Position numbers and translations under genes: made by a program. Below the pieces are notes generated by a model. The model made no database searches, was not told the DNA's origin, and worked only from the letters and a program-made list of their open reading frames with translations. Shown here one piece after another: positions 25,409-34,263 of a stretch of 64,000 nt of DNA (its first letter is position 1; each line of letters opens with the position of its first letter). The DNA comes from Treponema sp. (GTDB taxonomy: Bacteria; Spirochaetota; Spirochaetia; Treponematales; Breznakiellaceae), in the NCBI GenBank assembly GCA_009780855.1, contig WQZG01000006.1:1-64000 (forward strand). The letters run 5' to 3'.

Positions 25409-26278
25409 ATGACAAATACAAAACTTGTAATAACAAGCGATTATCACGGAGAAAGCCGAAAAACAACAGACATAAAAAATTCTTTGGCCAAAGCAGCGCA
25501 AGCGGGATTCAGTCATATCTTTTGGTGTCATGAATTCGGCAGTTCTTATATATATTCTGTTTATGAAATGCTTCAGATAAACAATTGGTGCAATGAATTG
25601 GGACTTTTAATCAAAGGTGTTCATGCTTCGATCGGAGACAGAGGAACAGACTTAAAAAATTTCGCTTCCGGAAATGATTATAACCGGCTTGCAGGAACTG
25701 AATTAATCAAAAATCGTGTGGACCTGGCCTATGTTCCGAGCACGGACGCCATTGTTTTGCATTTGGGTTTTCCCTGGGAACGCGCCCTGGAAAGCAATAA
25801 AACTCTTAATGATCTTTTGCGGCCCGTATTCAGATCATTTGATGAACTTGAAGCTTACTGTAAAACCCGGGGAATCAAAATTTGTCTGGAAAATACCGGC
25901 GGGACCATAGCCGAATGCAGCGCTGTATTTGACGCCATTTTTAAACGTTACAGCGGCGATTATATGGGACTCTGTTTTGATACAGGCCACGCATACATGC
26001 AATGCAGGGAAAATTGTCTTGAATACGCCCAGCGTTACAATGACAGACTTTTTATGATTCATTGCGCAGATAACCACGGAGAATCCGATGAACATCTTAT
26101 TCCCTTCGAAGGCGGTTTTGACTGGGAAGCATTTGCTCCGGTGCTTGCCCAATCACCCTATGAATTGCCGATTCTGCTGGAATCAATGAACAATGCAAAA
26201 GAAGATGATACTTTGTGGTTAAAAAGAGCTTATGACGCAGGCAGCCGATTTTCGGCAATGGTGGAAAAATACAGGTAG
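25409..26278 (+). CDS. Sugar phosphate isomerase/epimerase (TIM barrel)
   Basis: A 289-residue AP_endonuc_2-like barrel. ICLENTGG (Glu), LCFDTGHAY (Asp, His), IHCADNHGESDEH (metal His/Asp cluster) and ILLESMN (Glu) are the expected metal-site segments. AGGGAT precedes the ATG. Base composition is more AT-rich than the paralogue at 23127. It is the last intact gene before the toxin-antitoxin island. The substrate is unknown. Confidence 0.82.
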   Translation: MTNTKLVITSDYHGESRKTTDIKNSLAKAAQAGFSHIFWCHEFGSSYIYSVYEMLQINNWCNELGLLIKGVHASIGDRGTDLKNFASGNDYNRLAGTELIKNRVDLAYVPSTDAIVLHLGFPWERALESNKTLNDLLRPVFRSFDELEAYCKTRGIKICLENTGGTIAECSAVFDAIFKRYSGDYMGLCFDTGHAYMQCRENCLEYAQRYNDRLFMIHCADNHGESDEHLIPFEGGFDWEAFAPVLAQSPYELPILLESMNNAKEDDTLWLKRAYDAGSRFSAMVEKYR

Positions 26279-26337
26279 AGAGGAAAAGGAAAAAACTGCT
26301 GGATCAGGCTACACTTATATTATCCCCTCCTGCTCTC

Positions 26338-26366
26338 TTGACAATATGAATTATAGTTCATACATT
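26338..26366 (+). promoter_or_regulatory. Toxin-antitoxin promoter with embedded operator
   Basis: Perfect TTGACA (26338-26343), 17-nt spacer, TACATT (26361-26366). A 16-bp near-perfect palindrome (26346-26361, 14 of 16 positions symmetric, arms ATGAA/TTCAT) fills the spacer. This is where an autoregulatory antitoxin would block RNA polymerase. Confidence 0.65.
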
Positions 26367-26375
26367 ATTTAACAG

Positions 26376-26717
26376 ATGAGATAGAATATCGAGACAACTG
26401 ATGAATTTGACATATGGTTTCTGGAACAACCTGAAGATGGACAAATATCAATACGTGTAAAGATTGAGCTGCTTGAAGAATATGGCCCGCAATTACCAAG
26501 ACCCCATGCTGATACTTTAAAAGGCAGTTCTTTAAGTAATCTAAAAGAATTAAGGTCACAAACTGAAAATCATTTATACAGAGTAGCCTTTATTTTTGAC
26601 AAGGAACGGAAAGCATTATTACTTATTGGGGGAGACAAGAAAGGAAAAAATGAAAAACGATTTTACCGGAATTTAATTAAGAATGCTGAAGAAATTTATC
26701 GGCAATATCGTAATTGA
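26376..26717 (+). pseudogene. HigB/RelE-like toxin with a stop at codon 3
   Basis: From 26385 the frame reads about 110 residues of a RelE/HigB-superfamily mRNA interferase (Gp49-like): TDEFDIWFLEQ, LKELRS, YRVAFIFD, LLIGGDKKGK and a basic C-terminal helix. The only upstream ATG in frame (26376) is followed by AGA and then TAG at 26382-26384. No ATG, GTG or TTG starts the conserved frame. Either the toxin is inactivated by a nonsense change or it uses a non-standard start such as ATC or ATT. The antitoxin gene follows after 17 bp and is intact. Confidence 0.7.
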
Positions 26718-26734
26718 CAAAAGGAGAAAATACA

Positions 26735-27055
26735 ATGAAGAACAATAAAACACTAAAAAAGATGCATCCATTAACTGAACTTGATTCCAAAATTAATCCC
26801 CTGATACTGGAGAAGGCTAAAAAATTAGCAAAAAAGGAGAGCTTGAATATACAACTTGGACTATTACGGGAAAAATATGGTATAAAGCAAAGTGAATTAT
26901 CCAATTTTACGCAAACATCAGTTTCAAAAATTGAAAATCGTAAAGATATACGTATTTCTACATTAATTGAATATTTGGACAGCCTTGATATGGGCCTGGA
27001 AATTTTTGCTTATCCGAAAGACTCAACAAAAAAAGAATTATTATTAAAAATATAA
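26735..27055 (+). CDS. HigA-like Xre-family antitoxin
   Basis: A 106-residue protein with a C-terminal helix-turn-helix of the Xre type (about residues 45-95: LREKYGIKQSELSNFTQTS, then KIENRKDIRISTLIEYL). This is the order toxin then antitoxin of HigBA modules. AAAGGAG precedes the ATG at 26735. It would bind the palindrome at 26346 and neutralise the toxin. AT-rich compared with flanking catabolic genes, consistent with horizontal transfer. Confidence 0.8.
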   Translation: MKNNKTLKKMHPLTELDSKINPLILEKAKKLAKKESLNIQLGLLREKYGIKQSELSNFTQTSVSKIENRKDIRISTLIEYLDSLDMGLEIFAYPKDSTKKELLLKI

Positions 27056-27127
27056 GGCGGCGGCGGGCACAGATTCTATGCGGACATCGGCTGGGAAGCA
27101 ATGAACGCATACCTGCGGAATTTCTAA
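27056..27127 (+). pseudogene. Short gene remnant after the antitoxin
   Basis: Immediately after the antitoxin stop, an open stretch of 23 codons ends in TAA. It encodes GGGHRFYADIGWEAM and NAYLRNF, a strongly protein-like C-terminus with the GC-rich codons of host genes, unlike the AT-rich antitoxin. It looks like the tail of a gene truncated by arrival of the toxin-antitoxin island. The parent gene was not identified. Confidence 0.4.
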
Positions 27128-27165
27128 ACCAGGATTTTTAAATCAGAATTCTAAACAAAAATTTT

Positions 27166-28032
27166 TCAGGACTCAGCCAGTTTTCTGACATTCCCGCAAA
27201 TTTCAGCGTTTAACGGCGTAAACATTCTGTGCGAATATTCGCAGACATAAATGCCTGCAAAACCTGTCTTTTTTAATTCCCCAATAACATAAGGTATTGG
27301 TGTTTCGCTGTACAAGGGCGGCATATGTATATCCCCGCGGCCAAAGGCAATGCGGTAACCCATGGGTAAAGTCCGGTACAGATCAAAATTTTGCAGACGC
27401 ATTTTTTCAAAAATTCCAGAGTTATCATTTAAATGGCAGTGAAAAATAAACGGCGCGCATTCTTTTACTGCGTCCTCAAAAGAAAAGCCGTAATATCCCG
27501 ATGCCAAAAATAAATGTCCGGTATCAAGTACCATCCCCAGATTTGGATGATTTATCTGCCTTACAGTATCAAGCACAGGTTTGTAGTGTTCAATTTCAAT
27601 ATTTTCAAGGCCAAGTTTTACCTTGGATTGCAGAGCGAATTCGGCGGCCGCGGCATGGCAATTGAAAAATTGAGTTTCGGTATCCGGGTCGCCGGAATTT
27701 TTTTCATAATGCAAAATAAGGGGATTAAGGCCAAGCTCGGCGCAAATTTCTACAGAAGCGTTTAATACTTTTACATGAAGGCCAAGGGAATCTTTGCTTC
27801 TTAAGTCCAGCCCTGTCCCGATATGGGCGCTGCCGCGGATATTATTTTCTTTTAAAATATTTTTTAATAAACTGACAAAAGGCTTGTTAATTTTGCCGGA
27901 AATTATAAGCGGAAAAGCGTAAAGACCAAGTTCGATTCCGTCAAACCCCCAGGATTTTACGGCTGCCAGCTCCGCGGCCAATGCCTCGATCGCGACACCG
28001 CTGTATACATTCAAATATATAGGATTCTTCAT
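27166..28032 (-). CDS. Sugar phosphate isomerase/epimerase (TIM barrel)
   Basis: A 288-residue AP_endonuc_2-like barrel, third copy in the window. LGLENIE (Glu), MVLDTGHLFL (Asp and His), FIFHCHLNDN (His cluster) and YVCEYS (Glu) mark the metal site. The ATG at 28032 lies 7 nt after a perfect TATAAT and lacks a Shine-Dalgarno, so the mRNA may be leaderless. The composite hairpin repeat at 28052-28142 lies directly upstream. Confidence 0.82.
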   Translation of the reverse strand: MKNPIYLNVYSGVAIEALAAELAAVKSWGFDGIELGLYAFPLIISGKINKPFVSLLKNILKENNIRGSAHIGTGLDLRSKDSLGLHVKVLNASVEICAELGLNPLILHYEKNSGDPDTETQFFNCHAAAAEFALQSKVKLGLENIEIEHYKPVLDTVRQINHPNLGMVLDTGHLFLASGYYGFSFEDAVKECAPFIFHCHLNDNSGIFEKMRLQNFDLYRTLPMGYRIAFGRGDIHMPPLYSETPIPYVIGELKKTGFAGIYVCEYSHRMFTPLNAEICGNVRKLAES

Positions 28033-28039
28033 TATGCGT

Positions 28040-28045
28040 ATTATA
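28040..28045 (-). promoter_or_regulatory. -10 box of the 28032 gene, probably leaderless
   Basis: TATAAT on the minus strand, 7 nt before the ATG. No convincing -35 is seen at 16-18 nt; the hairpin repeat occupies that position. Confidence 0.5.
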
Positions 28046-28051
28046 GAATAA

Positions 28052-28142
28052 AAGAGCCAATGCCGTTAGCCATTGACCCGTCGGGCACGATAGTGCCCAG
28101 TAAATCCATTCCTTGTAAGAGCCAATGGCGTTAGGCATTGAC
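28052..28142 (-). repeat. Copies A and C of the dispersed hairpin element
   Basis: Read on the minus strand: hairpin 1 (28142-28121, GTCAATGCC/GCCATTGGC arms with TAAC loop and one C-C mismatch), linker, hairpin 2 (28098-28083, GGGCAC/GTGCCC with a 4-nt loop), then a second hairpin-1 copy (28077-28052) in which the mismatch is G-G. Copy A resembles copy B at 51660 through hairpin 2. The element sits between divergent genes. Confidence 0.6.
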
Positions 28143-28167
28143 AATAGCAAATTTCTCCATTTATCAT
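28138..28167 (+). promoter_or_regulatory. Promoter of the 28188 membrane protein
   Basis: TTGACA (28138-28143), formed by the end of the hairpin element, an 18-nt spacer and TATCAT (28162-28167). The ATG at 28188 has GAGAGG upstream. Confidence 0.5.
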
Positions 28168-28187
28168 TAAGAAAAGAGAGGTAAAAT

Positions 28188-28811
28188 ATGGCGGATATTA
28201 ACAAGAACGGATCTTCTGACAATCATTTTTTTGGCTTCGCAAAACCGTATTTTGATTTTATTAGCAAGGGTAAGATCTACAGTATTTTTTATGTTGTAAT
28301 GGCTTTCCTTAACCTGCTGCTTCCCCTGGTAGTTATTTATTTGGTCATTGATTCCGGATTCCTGCAGAATACAGGCGGAAGGACAGTGGTCGCTTTTATG
28401 CTTTCATGGCTGGTTATAGCATTTTCGAGCTGGATTTGTTTCCAGCTTTGGTGGAACAGAAAAAACAATCTAAGGCGGTTTGAATCGGCGGATTTTATTG
28501 CGACTCCGGTAATTTCAGAAATTATACAGACCTCCGGCGAATGTCTGGGGACCTTCATTATAATCAACGGCGTCGGAATCGGATTGATCGCTACAATTCT
28601 TTTGTGGGATATAGCAAAAATTCCGCTTTCGTATCTTCCGTTCGGATATTATATGGATGGATATCTATATTGCGGTCCTGCCGCGATAGTATTCGGCCTT
28701 GTAATCGGTTTCTTTGTTATTCTGTTACACCGCTTTTTGGCGGAGATGATCAGAATCTGGGCAGCTATAGCAAACAATACCAAGGACATCGCCAGGAGTC
28801 TTCGGAAGTAA
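28188..28811 (+). CDS. Uncharacterised four-helix membrane protein
   Basis: A 207-residue protein not recognised. Four hydrophobic helices are visible (about residues 28-53, 64-86, 117-142 and 157-184). The amphipathic C-terminal helix (LAEMIRIWAAIANNTKDIARSL) is cytoplasmic. The N-terminal 25 residues are polar. No catalytic motif is seen. The gene ends in a strong hairpin facing the convergent AEC transporter. Confidence 0.65.
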   Translation: MADINKNGSSDNHFFGFAKPYFDFISKGKIYSIFYVVMAFLNLLLPLVVIYLVIDSGFLQNTGGRTVVAFMLSWLVIAFSSWICFQLWWNRKNNLRRFESADFIATPVISEIIQTSGECLGTFIIINGVGIGLIATILLWDIAKIPLSYLPFGYYMDGYLYCGPAAIVFGLVIGFFVILLHRFLAEMIRIWAAIANNTKDIARSLRK

Positions 28812-28813
28812 AC

Positions 28814-28839
28814 TTTCACGGAAGTAAACTTCCGTGAAA
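28814..28839. terminator. Bidirectional hairpin between convergent genes
   Basis: TTTCACGGAAG (28814-28824), loop TAAA, exact complement (28829-28839). A partial direct repeat of the gene's last codons (CGGAAGTAAACTT twice) builds the stem. The downstream sequence is A/T-rich on the plus strand but has no pure U-run. It sits in the 59-bp gap of converging genes. Confidence 0.6.
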
Positions 28840-28870
28840 ATAAATTTTCTCAGAAAATAACCTGCCCGGT

Positions 28871-29794
28871 TTACATAAAATTTTTGGCAATGATCATCAC
28901 AAGCGGGATCGTTGCCATACACAGCATCGTGGACAGGAATACAAGCGAACTGGCCTCTTCGGTAGTTGTGTCATAAAGAGTCGCAAGAATTGAGGTGGAG
29001 GAACCGGCCGGCATGGCGGTAATAAGGACCGCCATCATAAAGAGCGGGCCCCGGATTCCAAGAAAATACAAAATCAATCCCGCAAGCAGCGGCAAGATTA
29101 GAAGCCGCATGGCGACAGTAATGTAAACCTGCCAGCGGCCAAAAATATTGGAGAACTTCGCCTGCGCTAGAGTCGTTCCTATCACAATCATCGACAGCGG
29201 AGAGGTCATATCTCCGGCCATTTTTATGCTGCGGAATAACGGGTCCGGTATATTTATCGATAACAGAAAAAATATTAAACCCAGGAAAGTCGCGACTACA
29301 TTGGGATTTACAAAAGTCTTCCATCCAAACTTTATGGAGAGCCTGCCTTCTTTGGCGATAAGCCAGGCGCAGACAGAAAACGCAAGGAAGCTGTAGGGAA
29401 TATTGAATATTACGGCGTGGAAAAGAAAAGCCGGACCTATCAGCGCTTCCACCATCGGGTAGCCGATAAAGCCGCAGTTTGAAATTATAAGGGTGTAACG
29501 GTGCACTCCGCGTTCCGGGCCTTTTATTCCAAGGAGCCTGGGATAAAAAAAAGCGATTAAAAATGAAAGGCCGTAAAGCAGTACCGATAGGGCAAAGGCC
29601 AGACCGGCTTCGCGCAGGAGCTCCTGGCTGAAAGGCCGGATAAACGATGAAAAAAGCATTGCCGGCAGAGTTACATTTATTACAAGCGTTGAAAGATTCC
29701 CGGCCATTGCGGGGCCGGTAACTTTTAGTTTGGCGCAGATAAAACCAGTAAGTATTAAAAAAAACAGAACCAGAACAGGGCTTACCGCTTCCAT
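28871..29794 (-). CDS. AEC-family transporter (auxin efflux carrier / malate permease-like)
   Basis: A 307-residue secondary transporter with about ten TM helices. The family-typical unwound-helix segments include NCGFIGYPMVEAL and MPAGSSTSILATLYD. Bacterial members carry malate, malonate or other organic acids. Its ATG abuts the stop codon of the upstream ATPase (TAA followed directly by ATG), so translation is likely coupled. Substrate unknown. Confidence 0.85.
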   Translation of the reverse strand: MEAVSPVLVLFFLILTGFICAKLKVTGPAMAGNLSTLVINVTLPAMLFSSFIRPFSQELLREAGLAFALSVLLYGLSFLIAFFYPRLLGIKGPERGVHRYTLIISNCGFIGYPMVEALIGPAFLFHAVIFNIPYSFLAFSVCAWLIAKEGRLSIKFGWKTFVNPNVVATFLGLIFFLLSINIPDPLFRSIKMAGDMTSPLSMIVIGTTLAQAKFSNIFGRWQVYITVAMRLLILPLLAGLILYFLGIRGPLFMMAVLITAMPAGSSTSILATLYDTTTEEASSLVFLSTMLCMATIPLVMIIAKNFM

Positions 29795-30529
29795 TTATTT
29801 GGCATTGTCTTCAAGAATCAAGAGAGTCCTGGGATCCAGCCACAAAGGCAGGAACTCCTGTTTTGCCTGATCCCTGTTCCGCGAGATTATCAGTTCGATA
29901 TGTGCGGGTTCCGCAGGTTTTTTGGATTCCTGCTTGGGCTCCAGTACTACAATCACATCAAAAAGATCAGCGTAATCCTTAATAATAAACGGAATATTTT
30001 TTTCATCATAAAAAGGCTTGTCTTTTACATTGCAGCTAAAAAGCATCGCCAGCCCAAGTTCACCCGCGAATTCTTTAATTTTTAAAATATTATCTTTTTC
30101 TGCCGCAGAAAATTTATATCCGTCAACAATAATATATTCAGCAGCAAAACCGCCGTCCTTAATCATGGCGCGAAGGCTTCTTAATATCTGATCAACTGTA
30201 AGGCCTTCCTGGTTGAACTTCATCAGCACCCGGTTTTTGACGATCTCGTCGTTGATATCCTGTTCGTTCTCAAGATTTTTTTTGCGGATAAACTCGTCAA
30301 AAATATTTTTGTACCAGGTGAGCACGTAATCGGTATGCTGGGTAAACGATACGTGAATAATTTTTTTACCGCGCAGCAATTTATCCAGGGCTATCTGAAC
30401 CAGGACGGAAGTTTTGCCTATGCCGGAAGGAGAGGCAATGACGCCCAGTTCCCCGGGCTCAAGGCCGCCGTTGATGGACTTCATCAGTGTCCGGACCGGG
30501 CTGCGCTGTATCAGTTCATCTTTAACCAT
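29795..30529 (-). CDS. RecA-fold ATPase (DnaB/KaiC-like single domain)
   Basis: A 244-residue P-loop ATPase. Walker A is ASPSGIGKTS near residue 33; Walker B is YIIVDGYKF near 137; LIISRNRDQ towards the end resembles the DnaB/RadA arginine-containing motif. There is no N-terminal primase-binding domain, so it is not a replicative helicase. AGGAG precedes the ATG. It sits 18 bp after fusA and directly before the AEC transporter, probably one operon. Function not known. Confidence 0.7.
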   Translation of the reverse strand: MVKDELIQRSPVRTLMKSINGGLEPGELGVIASPSGIGKTSVLVQIALDKLLRGKKIIHVSFTQHTDYVLTWYKNIFDEFIRKKNLENEQDINDEIVKNRVLMKFNQEGLTVDQILRSLRAMIKDGGFAAEYIIVDGYKFSAAEKDNILKIKEFAGELGLAMLFSCNVKDKPFYDEKNIPFIIKDYADLFDVIVVLEPKQESKKPAEPAHIELIISRNRDQAKQEFLPLWLDPRTLLILEDNAK

Positions 30530-30547
30530 AAATGTCTCCTGTTTTGT

Positions 30548-32677
30548 TTAACGTTTGCGTTTTTCTTCGTACTCTTTGACAAGAGCTTCCGAAATACTGA
30601 CCGGTACTTTTCCGTATTTTAAAAATTCCATAGTGAACTCGGCCTTGCCCTGGGTAAGGGAGCGGAGCACTGTTGAATAACCGAACATCTCGCCCAGCGG
30701 AACTTCCGCGTCAACTTTTGAAAACGCGCCGTCCTCGGTAGAGGATGAGATGATTCCCCTGCGCTGGTTAAGCGAGGCGAAAATGTTTCCCTGGAACTCT
30801 GTCGGCCCTTCCACGGAAACCTTCATTATGGGTTCCAGTATGCAGGGTTTGGCGCTGCGGTAACCTTCCCTAAAGGCGCCGATCGCGGCAAGCTGGAAAG
30901 CGATGTCGGAGGAGTCCACCGGATGGCTTTGGCCGTCGTTGATAACACAGCGGACATTTACAACCGGGAAACCGATAAGGCTTCCTTTTTTGATCGCTTC
31001 CTTGAATCCCTTGTCGCAGGAAGGAATAAATTCTGTAGGTATAGAAGCGCCCCTTATGCTGTCAACAAACTCATAATCGCCCCCGGCCCAGGGTTCCATA
31101 AAGCCGGCAACCCGGCCGTACTGCCCCGCGCCTCCGGTTTGCTTCTTGTGGGTGTAGTTGAATTCAGCCTTCTGTGTAATGGTCTCACGGTAAGCGACCT
31201 GGGGCATACCTGTGTCAACTTCGGCCTTGTATTCGCGGCGCATGCGCTCTATGTAAACATCCAGGTGAAGTTCACCCATGCCCTGGACTATACACTGGTT
31301 GGATTCGGGATCGACATAGGATCTAAAGGTCGGATCTTCTTTGGTAAAACGGTTAAGAGCTTTGGCGAGCTGGTCCGCGCTCTTTTTGTCTTTGGGAGTG
31401 ACCGCCAGCGATATAACAGGCTCCGGCACAAACATGGAACTCATGGCGTAATTGAGGCCGCCGCCGCAGAACGTATCGCCGGACGCGCATTCGATACCAA
31501 AGAGCGCTACAATATCGCCCGGAGATCCCTCGGTGATGTCTTCCATGGTTTCCGCATGCATGCGCACAAGCCGTCCTACCTTGAACTTTTTGCGCGCGCG
31601 GGTATTGAGCAGGTCTTCACCCTTCCGCAGAGTACCCTGGTAGATCCGCACATAGGTAAGCTGTCCGTACTTGCCGTCTTCGAGCTTGAAACCAAGAGCC
31701 ACTGTGGGGCTGTTCTCGTCTGCGGAAAGCTCAACCTGCTGCTCGCCGTTGTCCAGATCCAGGGCGAAATTTTTTACCTCGGTAGGATCGGGAAGATAAT
31801 AGGCAACACCGTCAAGCAGCGGCTGGATTCCCTTGAATTTGTACGCCGAGCCCATCATTACAGGCACAAACGATTCGCTTAAGGTACCCTTGCGGATGGC
31901 GGAGCGCAGCAGTTCATCGTCTATCGCTTCGCCGGAAATATATTTTTCCGCAAGCTCATCGGAGAAAAGGGAAGCCGCGTCAATAAGCTCTTCGCGGTAT
32001 TTTTCGGCATCACTTTTAAGATGGCCGGGTATCTCGGCGTAACGGATATCAGTGCCCTGCTCGCCGTCAAAGTAGACAGCCTTCATGGAAACAAGGTCAA
32101 CCACGCCTTCAAGCTTGTCTTCAAGGCCGATTGGAATCTGGATCATAACAGCGTTAAGGCCGAGTTTTTCGCGAAGCTGGTTTTTAACCCTAAAAGGATT
32201 GGCGCCGGTGCGATCGCACTTGTTGACAAAGGCGATGCGGGGAACGTGGTAGCGCTTGAGCTGCCTGTCCACGGTAATGGACTGCGACTGAACGCCGCCG
32301 ACAGCGCAGAGCACAAGAATCGCGCCGTCCAGGACGCGCAGGGACCGTTCAACCTCGATGGTAAAATCCACATGCCCGGGGGTATCGATAAGGTTGACAG
32401 TATAGTTTTTCCAGAGAACCTGAGTCGCCGCCGACTGGATGGTAATGCCCCTCTCCCGTTCCAGTTCCATGGCGTCCATTGTAGCCCCGACTCCGTCTTT
32501 GCCGCGGACTTCGTGGATGGCGTGAATCTTGTTGCAATAGAACAATATCCGTTCCGAAAGCGTGGTCTTTCCTGAATCAATGTGCGCGCTGATGCCTATA
32601 TTCCGCATATAGCGGACTGAAGTCTGATCAACCGATGACGTCTGCCCGACGTTGGCCCGGTTATTATCAATTCCCAT
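30548..32677 (-). CDS. fusA: Translation elongation factor G, spirochaete/mitochondrial EFG1 type
   Basis: A 709-residue GTPase driving ribosomal translocation. G1 is AHIDSGKTT with Ser where most bacterial EF-Gs have Ala, G2 lies in RGITIQ, G3 is DTPGH and G4 is NKCDR. The sequence around [14 protein letters not shown] and [10 protein letters not shown] resembles mitochondrial EFG1 (GFM1) more than E. coli FusA, as known for spirochaete spdEFG1. All five domains appear complete. AGGAG precedes the ATG. It heads an operon with the ATPase and AEC transporter. Confidence 0.93.
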   Translation of the reverse strand: MGIDNNRANVGQTSSVDQTSVRYMRNIGISAHIDSGKTTLSERILFYCNKIHAIHEVRGKDGVGATMDAMELERERGITIQSAATQVLWKNYTVNLIDTPGHVDFTIEVERSLRVLDGAILVLCAVGGVQSQSITVDRQLKRYHVPRIAFVNKCDRTGANPFRVKNQLREKLGLNAVMIQIPIGLEDKLEGVVDLVSMKAVYFDGEQGTDIRYAEIPGHLKSDAEKYREELIDAASLFSDELAEKYISGEAIDDELLRSAIRKGTLSESFVPVMMGSAYKFKGIQPLLDGVAYYLPDPTEVKNFALDLDNGEQQVELSADENSPTVALGFKLEDGKYGQLTYVRIYQGTLRKGEDLLNTRARKKFKVGRLVRMHAETMEDITEGSPGDIVALFGIECASGDTFCGGGLNYAMSSMFVPEPVISLAVTPKDKKSADQLAKALNRFTKEDPTFRSYVDPESNQCIVQGMGELHLDVYIERMRREYKAEVDTGMPQVAYRETITQKAEFNYTHKKQTGGAGQYGRVAGFMEPWAGGDYEFVDSIRGASIPTEFIPSCDKGFKEAIKKGSLIGFPVVNVRCVINDGQSHPVDSSDIAFQLAAIGAFREGYRSAKPCILEPIMKVSVEGPTEFQGNIFASLNQRRGIISSSTEDGAFSKVDAEVPLGEMFGYSTVLRSLTQGKAEFTMEFLKYGKVPVSISEALVKEYEEKRKR

Positions 32678-33200
32678 GCTGTTTTATACTCCTGAAAAAT
32701 CCATAAATAAATAATACCCTATGATAGAAAAGGCCGTTATTTGTTTAAATATAGCAAGGTTTTCTACTAATTTCAAGTCGGCATGGTCCTCTTGCCTCCG
32801 CCACCCCGCACAAAATTCCTTGGGACATTCATTTCTGCGTTTTTACGTATCATTAATTAAAAATTGAATAAAAGTAAAAATTTATGCCCAAATAAATTCA
32901 GCGCGGGGTGTGCGGGAAAAATACATGTGGTCCGACCTATGGTCTTTAAGAATAAAAGTTAAACCGTCTTAGCCAAAGAATCAAAAATTACAGAAAAAAG
33001 GCGTGATCCCAAAAATGTTAAGATCCGTGAGAGGACCATGTGGATTTTCCCCGCACAGGACCCCCAGAGAATTTTTATTAGGGCATAAATTTTTACAATA
33101 GCCGAGTTTTAATTTTTTCCGATGTCCAATAGATATTTTTGCGATTTTTTCATAAAATAATACAATAAATTAAAAAGTATTCCAAAAGAGGCATTTATAT
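32678..33200. repeat. 523-bp intergenic region carrying a degenerate inverted-repeat element
   Basis: No gene is seen. A segment at 32874-32933 recurs in inverted orientation at 33033-33096. It includes a perfect 16-bp pair starting GTAAAAATTT (32874-32889 and 33081-33096), a GGGGT...GTGCGGG...AAAAT core and a CATG(TG)GTCC end. A third fragment, CATGGTCCTCT at 32782, is the exact complement of 33030-33040 and is followed by CCCCGCAC. The rest is AT-rich. It resembles the decayed remains of a MITE or paired repeat. Confidence 0.5.
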
Positions 33201-34217
33201 ATGAAAGTATTTCTGGTCGGCGGAACCGGTCTTTTGGGCAGCGCGGCAGCGGCGGAATTGATCCGGAGAGGACATCAGGTGCATGCGATAGCCCTGCCTC
33301 CCGTGCCGGAGGGCGCCGGGCTTCCCCCGGAAATGAAGCTGGAATTTAAAAACTATCTTACAATTACCGATAGTGAACTGCACGGGTATATGACCGGCTG
33401 TGACGGTTTTGTGTTTGCTTCCGGCGTTGACGAGAGGGTCGACGGGCCTTCGCCTATACTGGAGTTTTATAACAAACATAATCTTTATCCCCTGGATAGA
33501 ATGCTGCGCACTGCCAAAGAGTGCGGGGTAAAAAACGCGGCCATCTGCGGTTCCTACTTTTCTTATTTTGATAAAATATGGCCGGAGAAACAGTTATACC
33601 ATTGGCATCCCTACATACACAGCCGCCGCGATCAGGAGAAGATGGCAATGGATTACGCGGATACGGATTTTAATGTCGGTATTCTTGAATTGCCGTATAT
33701 CTTCGGCGCTCAGCAGGGGCGCGAACCGGTATGGACCTTAATCGTAAAAATTGTACGGGGCATGATGGGCGCGACAATGTACCCCAGGGGCGGGACAGCA
33801 ATGGTCACCCGCAGACAGGTCGGGCAGGCTCTGGCCGGGGCGCTGGAAAAAACCAAAGGCGGGCAGTGCTGGCCTATCGGTTACTGGAATATGAAGTGGA
33901 AAGAACTGCTGCCCATTGTACACAAGTACATGGGTATGCCAAAACGCAGGGTGATAACGATTCCGGACTGGATGCTCAAACTGGGAATGAAGGGCATGGA
34001 AAAGCAGCTTCGAAAACCGGGCGCCGAAGGCGGGTTATATATGCCCAAATTCCCGGATATCCAGTGCGCGCAGACTTATGTAGACAAAGCGCTGGGCTGC
34101 GTTCCGCTGGGAGTGGAAGACGACGATATTGACGCTGCAATAGGCGAATCAATACGGCTGGCAGCCGACATTCTTGACGGTAAAATAAAAAATTACGCCA
34201 CAATGATTGGCGAATAA
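33201..34217 (+). CDS. NAD(P)-dependent epimerase/dehydratase-like (atypical SDR)
   Basis: A 338-residue extended/atypical short-chain dehydrogenase. GGTGLLGSAAA at residues 6-16 is the dinucleotide-binding loop. YSYF-region tyrosines and the downstream H-x(4)-R-x-D-x-E-K stretch replace the usual YxxxK, so catalysis is uncertain; many atypical members act as binding or reductase proteins. AAAGAGG precedes the ATG. Neighbours do not define a pathway. Confidence 0.78.
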   Translation: MKVFLVGGTGLLGSAAAAELIRRGHQVHAIALPPVPEGAGLPPEMKLEFKNYLTITDSELHGYMTGCDGFVFASGVDERVDGPSPILEFYNKHNLYPLDRMLRTAKECGVKNAAICGSYFSYFDKIWPEKQLYHWHPYIHSRRDQEKMAMDYADTDFNVGILELPYIFGAQQGREPVWTLIVKIVRGMMGATMYPRGGTAMVTRRQVGQALAGALEKTKGGQCWPIGYWNMKWKELLPIVHKYMGMPKRRVITIPDWMLKLGMKGMEKQLRKPGAEGGLYMPKFPDIQCAQTYVDKALGCVPLGVEDDDIDAAIGESIRLAADILDGKIKNYATMIGE

Positions 34218-34244
34218 AACGCTATGAATAAAACGTTTAGTTTA

Positions 34245-34260
34245 ATTGAAACGTTTCAAT
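34245..34260. promoter_or_regulatory. 16-bp palindrome resembling a LacI-family operator
   Basis: ATTGAAACGTTTCAAT is perfectly symmetric with a central CG, the hallmark of LacI/GalR-family operators. A second AAACGTTT core lies just upstream at 34232-34239. It ends 3 nt before the ATG of the EFR1 gene. No LacI-type gene is present in the window. Confidence 0.5.
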
Positions 34261-34263
34261 AAA

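Noticed and set aside
27941-28222. 93-codon minus-strand frame upstream of the 28032 isomerase
   Set aside because: It runs through the hairpin repeat, the divergent promoter and into the isomerase in another frame. A genuine peptide cannot be excluded, but the repeat structure explains the open frame better.
30923-31882. 319-codon open frame opposite fusA
   Set aside because: It is antisense to the highly conserved EF-G coding sequence, shows no recognisable motif and is explained by codon bias of fusA.
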